A stretch of DNA of 64,000 bases, from the NCBI GenBank assembly GCA_026214975.1, contig JAOBSW010000538.1, positions 62,001 to 126,000 on the forward strand, in the 5' to 3' direction. The notes under the pieces were generated by a model. That model worked only from the letters and a program-made list of their open reading frames with translations, did no database searches and was not told the origin of the DNA. The position numbers and the translations under genes were made by a program. Every line of letters starts with the position of its first letter. The first letter of the stretch is position 1. Positions 52,575 through 64,000 of the stretch are shown here, piece after piece. The stretch comes from Gentiana macrophylla (taxonomy: Eukaryota; Streptophyta; Magnoliopsida; Gentianales; Gentianaceae).

Positions 52575-54074
52575 ATAATATTTACTGCAAAACGTACCCG
52601 AAGATTATATATTTGGAGAAGCTGAAGGGGGGACTTGAGCCTTATGATAGGTACAGAGGGTTATGTGAAATTGTACAAACTGGGGCAATTATAAGTAGTA
52701 CATTTGAGCTTTGAAGATTGGAGATCATCTGGGTGCAGTTTTGAAGCCGGAAAAAAAATGGTAAAAAAGAAGCATTTATTTAGTAATAACTTAAAAGAAA
52801 AAGGTTGGATTGAGGAAATAAATAATAGTGTATGGATGTTAGGGTATTTCTGTGTTTAGTTTTAATATTTGATTGTTTGGCTTAGCATTAGGTTTTGTGT
52901 TTAATTGCTGCTTTATGCTGTTTTGAATTGTTCAGTTCCAGATACTTTTAGTAGAGTGTGTTTTTTTTAAATTTTTTTTTTAAATTTATAATTAAAACTT
53001 TGAACTTGTATTGGCATTTCAGAGAGCTAATGTATGAAAAAAACAAAAAAAAAAAAAAATTATTTTGTTATAAAATGAGGTTTAGAAGAAATAATTCTCC
53101 ATTCAAAACTCAACTTTAGATAGTCTTGTGTATTAATTGTTAGAATAAATCAGCAGTTCAAAAGTCATTGGTTGCCCCGGTAACACTTCACCAAAAATGA
53201 TGGTAGTGATGATACCCCATTAAAATGTCTCATGAAAAGTTATGCCAGCAAGCTAAAAGTCCATGTCGGCACCACCACCCGTTATCACCGGAACTGTCTT
53301 ATCATCTAGTTCCTCTCTGTTCCTATCGATTTTTTTTTTATAGCAAAATCGATGATGTTTACAAGTTTAGAAGTTATGGTGTACTTACAAAAATCCAACA
53401 AATATAGTTACTCGTATACATTTTCAACGCTGGAGATTAAAAACTGAACCATCATTTTAAATTAAACATCGGGACTCTGCTGTTCTCTTAATTTTTGTGA
53501 AGTGAAGTGGCTGCTTATGGAATAAAACTGATCGTCTTTTTTTAAAAAAAAAATAACTGGTAAGACAAAATCAGTTCTAGTTTAATATAGAGATAGGTTA
53601 ATGTATCTTGCAAGATTCGTAGTAGCAGGTTCTATATAGTGTCATATATCCCTAAAATGAAGATAAAAATATAGTTTACCTCAAAATAGCTTTCCACAAA
53701 GATCCCTATTTATTTTTAGGGATATGAGCAGTCATCCTACTTTCATGGGATGCACTATTCACGCCCCTAAACATATTTAATTATTAAAAATTATAGGGAT
53801 ATGGACTTTCTTTGGAGTGAATAATAAATATTTAATGTGTATAAATAGGGTTGTGATGTAGAATATGTATTATTTAATATTATTTGAAATGTTATAGGGA
53901 CAAAGATAGCAATGCTGTTGTGGAGGTTTTTGGATTGAGATATTGTAAAATAAAGATATATATTATTTTATATTATTATTTTAGGGATAAAATTTGAGGT
54001 CTCTGATAAGAATGCCCTTGGTCGATGTATTGTATAATAATATTGGCTTGACTTATTCAATAGGATATCTATGA
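52575..54074. other. VPS26 3' flank and intergenic DNA
   Basis: The 3' UTR runs on from the stop with AATAAA-like GGAAATAAATAATAG near 52816. Then there is AT-rich sequence with an inverted CCCTATTTATTTTTAGGG near 53703-53721 and a region at about 53640-54030 that may be another MITE whose ends I could not fix. Confidence 0.45.
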
Positions 54075-54083
54075 AAAACTATG

Positions 54084-55897
54084 AGGTACCGCTATTGCCA
54101 AAGCTATCACGCTAATACCGGAGCAAAATCTCAAAATTACCCTCCATCCCATTTCTCTCACCACTGGACGCGTTTCTTGCTGCATTTAATTTGTAGCTGG
54201 GTCCCACCAAAGAAAGAGAGTCCACTTCCTTTTTTTTTTAGACGTCATAGTAGTTTGCATATTTCTTGATTTTTTTTTTTTTGTTTTTGTTTTTGTAACA
54301 GTAGAAATAGAACATTAATATTCTACAAAACTATTTACTTGTTTTTGCTATTTTTTTTTTTCCATCAAATTATTTTTTAAGTTTTTTTTTTTTTTTCTAA
54401 CATTATTTGTTAACTCCTCCACCCCTCGTTCCCTCCATTTCTTTTACCCATTTTTGAATAAGTATATTTCAATTGTTTTTTTTTTTTTTTTTGAAAAATA
54501 AGTACATTTCAATTGTGAATTTTGATAGCTTAGTGATGAATTTTTAATATGAGTGTCATAAGAATTTATATTTTTTTGCCATGCCATAATGTATTATTCC
54601 TTATTATTTGATGCAATAATTGAAACAGATTAATTTTCAAATCGGATATAAAGATTGAGTAGAAGGTAAAGACAAAATATTGAATCAATCGAGTAGGCGA
54701 CGATTTTTAAAACTTTTGCATAAAGGACAAAACTATTTATCCACTATCGAAATTCACTTGTGTCAAATTCACTGCTTAAATTCATGCCGAAATTCACATT
54801 AAATTCAAATTCACTAATTTTCAAAAATTCATCGGGATTCATGATTTTGGGATTCAATCAAAATTGAAATTCAGATTTCGGATTTTTCAGGAGATTCGGA
54901 TTCTCGCTTAAAAAATTATAGTAAGTTTAAAAATATATGTAGTTGTCATATAATATTATTTTTGAAGTTATAATTTCCTATAAAAAAATGATAGTAAGTT
55001 TAAGATATTACAGTCATATGTAGATTATTTTTAGAAGTTATACTAAACAAATTGTTTTTATTATGTCACATATTACATTTGGTATATATATATATATATA
55101 AACTTTTGTATATTACTCGACATCCTACAATAAAAGTACCAGTTTCTTTTCTTTTCCTCTTATACAAAGAAAATATAAGTTAATAATAAAAATTCATTAT
55201 CAAATGTATTTGATTGCATTGTTATAAAGGAAAATGATTAATATAAGAAATTCATTTTGTATATTTAATGAACCACCGCAGCTTATGTTGTACATTAAAT
55301 ATGACATAGTAAAATGACAAAATATACGAAGACGAGAAACAAAAATCCAAAAAAAAAAAAATTTATGGTGTAACGATTGTATTTTTGTATGGTAATTAGA
55401 CATTAAATTATTTTTGTATGTTAATTTGCGTAGTTAATTTTATCGTTTAAATCACGTAATTAAAAGATGAAAGATTTTTTATTCGCAAAACGATACACGA
55501 AAAGAAAAGATGATCATTTATTATTTTTTCCACAATTACCATTAAAGTATTTACATCTCCAATAAAAAAATATATTTTCAATACTAAAAACTCCTTTACC
55601 GACAAAGTATTTACGTTTCCCAAAAAAAAATATTTCCAATACAATATTTTAAACATATTAATTATTTTTTTAATTTATATGATTTTTCTTTCTGCAACAT
55701 ATAAATAAAACTGATGAAGTATTACATCTAAAGAAAAAACCTATTGACGTCTAAATAAAGGAAGTGGACTCTTTTTCTTTGGTGGGGCCCAACTGTATAG
55801 TATGAAAAAAACGTCCGGTGGTAAGAGAAATAGAGTGTGGGTAATTTTGAGAGTTTACTCTGGTATTAGCGTGATAGCTTTGACAATAACGATACCC
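54084..55897. mobile_element. Mutator-like non-autonomous element, 1814 bp
   Basis: Terminal inverted repeats of about 160-170 bp: the left arm 54084-54250 starts AGGTACCGCTATTGCCAAAG and the right arm 55742-55897, inverted, starts GGGTATCGTTATTGTCAAAG. They share CTATCACGCTAATACC, CTCAAAATTACCC, CCACCAAAGAAA and GAGTCCACTTCC. Flanking 9-bp repeats are AAAACTATG (54075-54083) and AAAATTATG (55898-55906), 8 of 9 matching. Long TIRs and a 9-bp duplication define Mutator-like elements. The interior is AT-rich with no transposase. Confidence 0.85.
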
Positions 55898-55906
55898 AAA
55901 ATTATG

Positions 55907-57172
55907 GGGAGCATTTATTCGTACCCCGGTCAATCTACCACTGCACCCCATTAATATGAAAAAGATGAAATTTATTTGTTGCACCACACCAAATATTTCA
56001 TAGTTTCTCGATTTACCTTTACACCCCTAAAGTGTAAAAAAAAAACACTATTGCCAAACTTTTTTAACTACCCATAGATTCTAATATTATCATTTCCTCC
56101 TCCAAAACTTTTGAATTAACAAAACACCCACAACCCATAAAAAACCGTCCTCCCTCCTACACTTTCCCCCTTCCTCTTCTTCAACTTCACCTTCATAACT
56201 TCATCTTCTTCGATTTTTCTTTCTTCATCCATAAGATATTCAATCTCTAAAAAGTAAAAACACATATTTTCCATCTTTTCTCCCATTGATTAACAAACCC
56301 TAATTATTTCCTCTCCTACCGCCACAAATGGCTACACCGCCCCATAAACAAATAGCAAAAATTACAGCAAAAGAAGATTTTATCCATTAAACCAGAAATC
56401 TTGGTACAGTTATTTTTTCGTCAAGACCATCTTTTCCCATACATAGAGTTATGCAAACGCTTGTCATCTTATCACAATTGCAAACCTATACTTATACTCC
56501 CCTACAATCTCTCTGCCGTTCACTCCGCCACCATTTTCTCAAGTAATCGATATACCCAACCCACCACCGCCGCCGCGAACGTATGGGCGAGGAGTTCGAC
56601 CGAACCCAAATCTGGGTCGAACTATTTCACAATGTCCGCCGACAAGAAATTGAGTGAAGGGATTGAATATTTTCTAGAGATAGAGTGGTGACCCAAACTC
56701 GTGTTTTACGTAATTGATGTGATGATGAGCATGAGCAAATAGTTTTTCAAGAAATTGGGGTTGCCCATAGTTTTTTTTTTATTTATTCTTGGTGTTCAGA
56801 AATTCTACTATTAATTATGCAGGTTGGGTTGCAAAGTGGAGGAGATGAAACCAGTCAGACCCTAATATTTGATGGATTACCCACCAATATGGCAACCATG
56901 AGCTGTTCGGAGGTGGTGGAGATGGTGAAAATGGGTGGTGGAGATGGTGATTGTATTTATTTATTATTATGGAAGTGTTGGACTAAATTGTGTTTTAAAA
57001 GATTGGTGTGTAAATAGTTAAAAATGTGGGATAAGGTAGAAAATTGGGTGTAAATAAATACCAAAAAAATTAAAAATTCAGTGTGGTGCAAATGTAGATT
57101 TGAATTTTAAGTAGGGTGTGGGATGTAGGGTGGTACAGCAGTAGATTGAATGGGGTGCGAATAAAAGACCCC
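55907..57172. mobile_element. Terminal-inverted-repeat element, 1266 bp, abutting the Mutator-like element
   Basis: Left end GGGAGCATTTATTCGTACCC and right end, inverted, GGGGTCTTTTATTCGCACCC. Inverted similarity continues through TCAATCTAC and CACC to about 90 bp. The 8-bp direct repeat AAATTATG flanks it at 55899-55906 and 57173-57180. The interior has a GC-richer segment (56540-56650, short frames with no recognised domain). An 8-bp duplication suggests hAT, but the termini are not the usual CAG type. Confidence 0.65.
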
Positions 57173-57352
57173 AAATTATGACATACTTACAATGATTGTG
57201 AATTGACATCATAACAACCGTTCGTATATTTGTTTACAATGAGAAGTTTTGTAAAGTTAAAATTGAAGTACAAATACAGTAACTATCATCAAAGCTTTAA
57301 AGAAAAGCTTTGAAAATATGAATTTTCTTTAAGTGTATAAAAAACTGTAACT
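57173..57352. other. Spacer between transposons
   Basis: AT-rich, no features; it ends in the target site TAACT of the Copia element. Confidence 0.4.
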
Positions 57353-57558
57353 TGTTATGAAATAATATCATTGATGGATTATCTATTATTCTGATTGATT
57401 TAAGTAGATTTGTGATTAATTCAGATTATTGTGTTCACATTGTAATCTCTACTATAAATACCCCTTATATCATTGGAATAATACACAAGCAATTTTCCTT
57501 TCTTCTATAATTGTATTTCCTCTTGTTCTTCCTCCATTATCTTCTTAGTTTTATAACA
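57353..57558 (+). repeat. 5' LTR of the Copia element
   Basis: Contains CTATAAATACCCC as a TATA box near 57451 and ends AGTTTTATAACA. It directly precedes CACGTTATCAGCACGAG, the usual primer-binding site of this Copia group. Confidence 0.9.
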
Positions 57559-57607
57559 CGTTATCAGCACGAGTCTCAACACACTGAGGAGCAAGAAAAA
57601 CTCATTT

Positions 57608-57750
57608 TTCTCCTTTATGATATCACCCAAAACGTTTCCGTCGATTTTTCTTCGGATCCAAATCGCATCTCACTATAACTCCTTATAATATTACCAAAAC
57701 GTTTCCATCAATTTTTCTTCCGGATCTAAAATCTTCATCTCACTATAAAG
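57608..57750. repeat. Tandem duplication in the Copia leader
   Basis: CCAAAACGTTTCC-TC-ATTTTTCTTC-GGATC...CATCTCACTATAA occurs twice with a period of about 65-70 bp, directly after the primer-binding region. Confidence 0.7.
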
Positions 57751-60700
57751 CAACAATACGTAATCGTACTCCACACGGGAAAGAGTTACTGCCGGAAGAT
57801 TTGGGTTTCATAAAAATAAGAGTGGACATATTGTTAGCCATACACGTTAACTTTAGCATCAATCCGCATCTGTCATAGCCATCAGGAAGTGATTTATTAA
57901 ATATATTATATAAATTTCTAGTTATACATTTATACTCATCTTTTATCATATATGATTACTTTGTTCTAATGGTCTTGATCATAGTGATCATATCAAGATT
58001 ACTATAAATATATGATCACGTATTACACGAGACTACCGGCAAAATATTTCATTGTTATAATCTACCAAAATTGCCTTCAATCTGCACAATGTTTATACAT
58101 ATGAATTCATTGATAAAATGGAGTACTGATTTATTTAATTTTGCTTAAAGCCCCCGGACCAACGGACCCAACTAATCCGGAATTTGACTCGGGTCGTGCC
58201 TGTAGAGTCTGATCCGGAGAAATCGATTTTTTTGTCGACCATCACGACGATAGCAACAATATCCATCAAGGCTTCAATGCGGGATGGATTGTATTATTGA
58301 GAAAAACCACTATTGAATCTCGGATCAAATTTGTCCAATGTTACATCAGTGGTGAAGCATTGAGGTAAAATTTTGTTTGTTAATTTATTGTACAAGCATA
58401 TTATTGTGTATATTATATATTATTCCATATTTTAAGGAAGCTAATGATATTGACTATATGAATATAATGATGGATCAAGTCAATATCATATTAAAATGTG
58501 ATCTACACGATCAATTAGATGAATCCCTAAACGATTAATATCTAAGGCGGCAATATTTTGTCTTCTAGACAATTTGAAAAATATATCATCAGATGATCAA
58601 TATATCATATATCAAACGAGCATATACATGGATTTGAAGTCCATCTGACATGTGGAAAGCTCGTAAAAGTGAATATAAAATTCACAAAAATGGATATATC
58701 GTTAATGACGAAAGTGAATACAAAATTCACATATTTGAACGTCGGACATTCCAAATATTTGTAAAAGTGAACTTGAGATTCACAGCAAAAACGTGGACGT
58801 ATTATTCATAAAAATAACTAAGGACCTGAACTCCATTGAAAAAGACATGTTTCCACGAGTGATTTGGAATTCAGAGATATAAATCTACTGAATATATCAA
58901 TAAATTTATATGATCATCGATAAATGATATTTTATCGTAATGGTATGCCCTTGAAGTGGCACTACCGATTGAAATGATTCGTGATTCATACGAAGTTAAT
59001 TGTGATGGTTATGTCATAATTAAATAAATAAAAGTCCCACATATGTGGGATATGAAAACACTGAGTTATCACTGATATGACTAATAAGTCCAGACCAAAT
59101 AATGACACTCATTCCTTATAAAGAATGCGACTCAGTGTATTAATATTGGGTTATGGTCATGGACGAGGACATTCTTGATACAGTCCTAATATATAATTGG
59201 TTGTAATTTTGAGGAAATTATTTTACACGATGCTTTTGAAATTTTAGCATCGTTTGTGGTAAATGAATAAATAAATTGGTTTCTTATCTTTGTATTATTT
59301 TGAAACGGCGTGGGAATTTTTATATCGCTTATACGTTACTTTATGTTTTATCAATATATTTTCGACTATAAATTAAATTGACATTGTATGAAAAATACAT
59401 TATATTGCCATATCATTTAGTTAATTGAATTGATATTAACCATAACTTTACAATAATTGCATGATCATTGAAGTAATTAATGCATTCATTGTATTTTGGT
59501 AAAAGTGTTTGCATTGATTTTAATAAATAAAATCATATTTGTTTATTCAATGAAAAGATTTTATTTTTTTATGATTATTGTAAGAATAGTGATAATCATT
59601 AATGTGATTATTTATACATATCTTTATTACAAACGAGATATATTCAACCTGTGGTTTTTGAAAAATGAATACCATGTATATGGTCGTCTCTGATTGTAAG
59701 ACGCATTTGATCTATAATTCAAAATTCGTTGCCTAGTTGTGGTAAGAATGAATATGACAACATATTATAATGCTTTATTATTGAGTGAAATTATTCATAA
59801 TGATTGATTCATTTAATTGTAATCTTTGGATAATTGTCTCTCGGATCCACTAGCATTTACAATATCAATTTGATTTGCTTGAACTGATACATATAATTTT
59901 CTATTTAAAATAATTAATCATTGAAATTCATTTATATTATGTGACAATTGTTATACTTTGAAAAAATTAATTGCTCATTTCGTTCTAAGGAAGAAATGGA
60001 GCCGGAACATGAGGGCAATTAAATTGCCTCATCGATAGTCGCGACACGCGACGTTATATTGAGAAACAAGTTCTCAAAAGAATTAACGAGATGCAAATGA
60101 TAATGCAATATGCAAGTGCTATATTGAAACAAAATTGTTTGAAATAAAGCACTATGCCTCTCTCAAGTCTCGATTTTTTTTTGAGTAATATGGGTGTTAT
60201 ATCGAGATTGAAATATTTGCTTTATATACTATTTCCGATGAAATGTGTATAAACAATGTGTTTGAAAATAATGATATATGTCCATTCCACGAAGAGAATG
60301 TGATCGATACTACATGCATCATTTAAAACAATGATATATGTATCATATTATATGAGATGCATCACGGTCATTCGTGAAATGAATGCGACAAAATTAAGTA
60401 TTTAAGATGCATATAGTGATTCTGAATATTGTGGTTATAAACATTCTTTATGTGAGAATCCACTAGAATTGGGATGGTGATTCAAGAAAATTGGTATAAC
60501 TCGATACATTGTATTCATAATTGTGAGAACGGATATAATATCTCTATATGAGACAAAATTTCTCCACAAATCGAAAAAGATAAAAGAAGTTTGTTGATAC
60601 CCGCATAAGAGGATCTCACATTAAAATGTTGAATCCGTCACGGGTTATTTCAAATTTTTGACATATCAATTATGAGAAAATGTTGTCCGAGAATGAGGGG

Positions 60701-62099
60701 AGGAAAACCCAATATGAATTATATCTCGTGACAAACTTCGACATAAATGAACTATGAGTTCACATATCATTCATTGATATCAAACCCATGAAGGGTAGAT
60801 TTTATGCACATTTTGCATATATCAAATATTTTCCGAGAAAGAGGGAGAAACGAACCAAAAGTTCGTTGTCTCATTCTAGTGATTTCTCTAAATATAACGT
60901 GAATTTTTTCGAACGATTCTTGAAGAATCTAAAATCACATAGTGATATAGTAAATCGCATGAAGCGAATAAAAGAGCATCAATGTATAGCTCGGTGCTAC
61001 ATGTTCGATGAAGATCGATTCTCGGCATTAGGGGGAGATAAAGAAAATCTCATGTTAGAATAAAAGAATGCCGAGAAATTTTAACAAGATAAACGATCTT
61101 CCACGCGACGTTTAATCGAATCTGCGAAAATAATCTTACTTGTAGTATTTAACAAGTAATATGCCGGATGCCTATATTGAAATTAAATGAGTGATTATTT
61201 ATAAATGCACCAACAAGTATGATTAAAGATATTTCTACGCCGAAGGCGTAGAAGACCGATCGGTGTTAAAGATAAAATCCGCGGAAGAATGATCAATTTA
61301 TTATTGATATTCGATCACTCATGAAATCTCTTAAAGAGATTCGTCTTGTGAGCTAAAACCCCAAAACAAAAAATTGCACGTCGATGAGATGATTAAATAT
61401 TGGGGTTATGGAACAACCAATCCATACATTGATAAGGAATTGGTTTATGCTAATATCAAATTAGCAATGAATTTTATGGGAGAAATTTATAATAAAATAT
61501 AATAGTCGTCGACGACATATTTGCCTCTTTAATTGTTATTATTATATCTGAATCCAGTAACCAAGTCATCAGCAGAGTGTCATAAACACTCAGACTAGGT
61601 AAAAATGAAATAAGCAATTGAGGTTGAGTTTGAATTGAAAATATTTGTTTGTTAATGATCAAATATATTCTCCCATTATAGATAATATAATGTTCCGCTA
61701 ACTAATATATCTGGCAGTAACTTTATGTCATGACGGTATATTTATGGGTCGTTGGACATTAATATTGATATGAAAATCCTTGGTGGATTTCAAAAATAAA
61801 TTAATATGACAATCGCAACATGCAAATGGTTAAGGTCATTAACATTCATGTTGATGTAGTATGACCAGTTGAGAAGATTCCTATTGAGAAAGGAATATAT
61901 GTAAGTAATGCATTGTTAATGTCATAAATTTAAAGGAATTACGATGCATGATAGTGAAAATATATGCATGCAAATTTCGATTATATTACTTCCCCATTAT
62001 TTAGCCGATTCTGGTGTTAATTGTGTTGCATGTGTTCTTGCAAGTGAGTAGTGGGAATGACACTTATTAGCCCTACATTTGACTATCCAATAAACTCTA

Positions 62100-62750
62100 A
62101 AAGAGAGTGATACAAAAAAAACGCGCTCAGTGACAATCTCATAGATTTGTTCACTAAGATTATTCCTACATCGGTTTTGGATAATAAGTGTTTATAATAA
62201 TGGAACGCGTGACATTTGAAAGATAGTTGTCGTCGGGAAGAGCGACAACTTCAAAACTTTTGTGTGGATTTGGTCTTAAAACCAATGATTGTCTCTTTTT
62301 CCCTTTAACAAGTTTTTCCCAAAGGTTTTCTTAGTTAAAGGTTTTAATGAAGCGCGATCGGTCAAGAATGCATAAACGCATACGTCGCTTTAACTATTTA
62401 CCTCATCAGTTTTTTTTCCCACTTGGTTTTTCTAACAAAGTTAATAAGATACATGGACATATACGTTATGCAACTACGATCGAGACAATCAATTCTACCA
62501 TTTATTCATTGAGACATTATGCAGATGAGAATGAAAATCATTTAATCGCACTATATGAAGACAATGATCTTGCATATCTCAATTGAATCGAAATTTTATA
62601 TTAATGGGGATAGAACAAAACATATTTCACCCAAGTTCTTCTTTACTCATGATTTGCAAAAGAATGAGGAGATTGATGTCTGCAACAGATCCGGTCAACC
62701 GATAATTATTTATCAAGCATATGTGATCGCAACATTTGAAGGCAGGTGAA
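62100..62750 (+). pseudogene. Two RNase H remnants of Copia pol in reversed order
   Basis: The block that normally ends RNase H (NLIDLFTKIIPTS) lies at about 62130-62172, upstream of the block that normally precedes it (LYEDND...GDRTKHISPKFFFTHDLQ at about 62545-62666, followed by EIDV). Neither is open across its length. This fits a partial duplication of the 3' end of pol with loss of the complementary parts. RNase H degrades the RNA strand during reverse transcription; this copy cannot function. Confidence 0.7.
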
Positions 62751-62938
62751 GAAGCATTGGGAAGAAAGAATTGAAATATCTAAATTGACGCTTGGTTTAG
62801 GGAAAGTAAATCAAACAGATAAATATGTCTACTCTTTTCCTTAACTAGATTTTTTTTTCCCATTTGGGTTTTCTCTTAGTAAGGTTTTAATGGCGATATC
62901 ATATCTGTCAGATGTTTAAATAATAGATATCCAGGGAG

Positions 62939-63141
62939 TGTTATGAAATAATATCATTGATGGATTATCTATTATTACGATTGATTAAGTAGATTTGTGA
63001 TTAATTCAGATTATTGTGTTCACATCAGAATCTCTACTATAAATACCCCTTATATCATTGGAATAATACACAAGCAATTTTCTTTCTTCTATAATTGTAT
63101 TTTCATAACATTTCCTCCATTATCTTCTTAGTTTTATAACA
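62939..63141 (+). repeat. 3' LTR of the Copia element
   Basis: Direct repeat of 57353-57558, preceded by the purine-rich CCAGGGAG and followed by the target duplication TAACT. Confidence 0.9.
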
Positions 63142-63146
63142 TAACT

Positions 63147-63296
63147 TTCTTTTTTTATAGTAGGAAAAATATTTATATAGCGCGTCTACACCTTAATTTT
63201 TTTTTGAAAGATTAAAACTACTTAAAATGTTTAATTATTTCATAAAATGATGACATGGCAAAACATAAATAAATCTCATGAGGTTAGAATCACGTC
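63147..63296. other. Upstream region of the dehydrogenase gene
   Basis: Short AT-rich interval between the Copia insertion and the gene core promoter. The insertion leaves under 300 bp of native upstream sequence adjacent to the start codon. Confidence 0.5.
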
Positions 63297-63304
63297 TATA
63301 AATA
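63297..63304 (+). promoter_or_regulatory. TATA box of the dehydrogenase gene
   Basis: TATAAATA lies 140 bp upstream of the ATG at 63437, the right distance for a plant core promoter with a 5' UTR of about 100 bp. No other TATA box is closer. Confidence 0.65.
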
Positions 63305-63436
63305 GTGATTACATACATATCACCATGCTTTCGGATCGACAAAGATTCCATTTCCAATTTTAGCTTACTGCAAAAGTGATTAGGCAAAGTCGAAGCCAAA
63401 CAAACAGTCGCGACTTCTCTCTCTGTGAAAACCAAA

Positions 63437-63785
63437 ATGGCGTGCCAACAACAACTAGAGCCATGGACCGACCTCAACGACAAAGTAGTTTTGGTAACCG
63501 GCGCATCGTCCGGGATCGGTAAAGAATTCTGCATTGACTTAGCCAAAGCCGGCTGCAAAATCGTAGCCGCCGCTCGCCGTGTCGATCGACTCAAGTCCTT
63601 GTGCGACGAGATCAACGGACTCGGCGCAGACTCGGATCTCTCTGCTCTCTCTCTGAGTAAACCTAGAGCTGTGGCTGTCGAGCTTGACGTTAGCGCTGAC
63701 GGTGCCTCTATTGAAGCTGCTGTGAAGAAAGCTTGGGACGCTTTTGGCCGAATCGACGTGCTGATCAATAACGCCGGCGTCAGAG
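63437..63785 (+). CDS. Short-chain dehydrogenase/reductase, first exon (gene continues past the window)
   Basis: NAD(P)-dependent oxidoreductase of the classical SDR superfamily (Rossmann fold). The first 116 codons show [13 protein letters not shown] with the TGxxxGIG dinucleotide-binding motif at residues 21-28, AARRVDRL (the RR after the second strand favours NADPH), AVELDVS with the adenine-contacting Asp, and DVLINNAGV with NNAG at 111-114. The catalytic Ser-Tyr-Lys set lies in later exons beyond the end. The start is the ATG at 63437, since the frame upstream opens only with GTG. The exon ends AGAG at 63785 before GTTTGATC; the phase-1 joint leaves a G to begin the next Gly codon, as in plant homologues. 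Substrate cannot be told from this exon. Confidence 0.92.
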
Positions 63786-64000
63786 GTTTGATCTCTTTCT
63801 ATATTTTTTCCTTTTTTTCTTCCTGACCTATGGCTTTGGATTAATGGTGACGCAACCAGTGATCGCCGGCGTATCCTGCAGGTTGTAAATACCTCTTTGT
63901 AGCGTCACTTTTGGTTTACTACTTTTCTTATCATAGATATCTCATATGATTGACGTGTCCGCCGGAGAAAATGAAGCAAAGTCACCGGAGTTGTGTGTGT
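63786..64000 (+). other. First intron of the dehydrogenase gene
   Basis: Starts GTTTGATCTC with a T-rich tract. No acceptor with a continuing SDR frame was found before the window ends. Confidence 0.6.

Larger units (their letters stand above)
57353..63141 (+). mobile_element. Complete Copia element with eroded interior, 5.8 kb
   Basis: LTRs at 57353-57558 (206 bp) and 62939-63141 (203 bp), both TGTTATGAAATAATATC...TTTTATAACA, share all but a few substitutions and indels. The target duplication TAACT lies at 57348-57352 and 63142-63146. The primer-binding site TTATCAGCACGAGTCTCA follows the 5' LTR at 57561-57578. The interior has Copia remnants only: DNLIDLFTKIIPTS (about 62130-62172) and RNase H GDRTKHISPKFFFTHDLQKN (about 62607-62666), separated by stops and frameshifts. 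The 3' leader repeats TTTTTCCCA-GGTTTTCT-AGT-AAGGTTTTAATG occur three times (about 62305, 62408 and 62845). Confidence 0.9.

Noticed and set aside
55447..55656. 69-codon frame inside the Mutator-like element as a transposase remnant
   Set aside because: Composition is AT-driven (Phe/Ile/Lys/Asn) with no DDE or zinc-finger motif.

Overview
The window is nuclear DNA from a flowering plant, most probably a eudicot. The genes have GT-AG introns inside plant-type proteins, and roughly half of the sequence is degraded plant transposable elements (Copia and Gypsy-like LTR elements, Stowaway, Tourist, hAT and Mutator-like MITEs, and Au-like SINEs). Intergenic DNA is AT-rich and full of microsatellites. 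Nothing bacterial, organellar or viral was recognised. I cannot name the species; the kinase gene reads most like asterid homologues from memory, which is a weak hint only.

Layout. 1-13 kb is transposon territory: a DUF4283 gag-like remnant, a small fold-back MITE, a Copia-type LTR on the minus strand with a 1.56-kb solo LTR nested in it, a gag-like coiled-coil remnant, several MITEs, an internally deleted Copia element with short LTRs (8.3-9.4 kb) and a Copia-type solo LTR (10.5-12.3 kb). 14.4-28.6 kb is a gene island: an F-box protein (+, 5 exons), an O-fucosyltransferase-like type II membrane protein (-, 6 exons) and a CDPK-related kinase (-, 11 exons). The kinase has all splice sites intact but carries an in-frame stop and two single-base frameshifts. 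28.6-45.6 kb is gene-free: G-quadruplex tracts, a 17-bp minisatellite, CCA-rich simple sequence, MITEs, a second member of the nested solo-LTR family (37.8-39.5 kb), and two related poly(A)-tailed non-coding retroposons (39.8-41.3 and 44.1-45.1 kb). 45.7-52.6 kb is a complete VPS26 retromer gene (+, 11 coding exons and a 5' UTR intron, one GC-AG intron). 54-63.1 kb holds a Mutator-like element, a second terminal-inverted-repeat element inserted in the first one's target duplication, and a complete but coding-dead Copia element. At 63.4 kb a short-chain dehydrogenase gene starts and runs off the end.

The genes do not form a pathway. VPS26 (retromer cargo sorting), the kinase (probably membrane-anchored by N-terminal acylation), the F-box protein (SCF ubiquitin ligase adaptor) and the fucosyltransferase-like protein (Golgi) are independent housekeeping or signalling genes. 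The most informative structure lies in the mobile elements: eight insertions can be delimited to the base by target-site duplications longer than 3 bp, and the two short retroposons share 5' and 3' motifs that suggest a non-autonomous LINE-dependent family.
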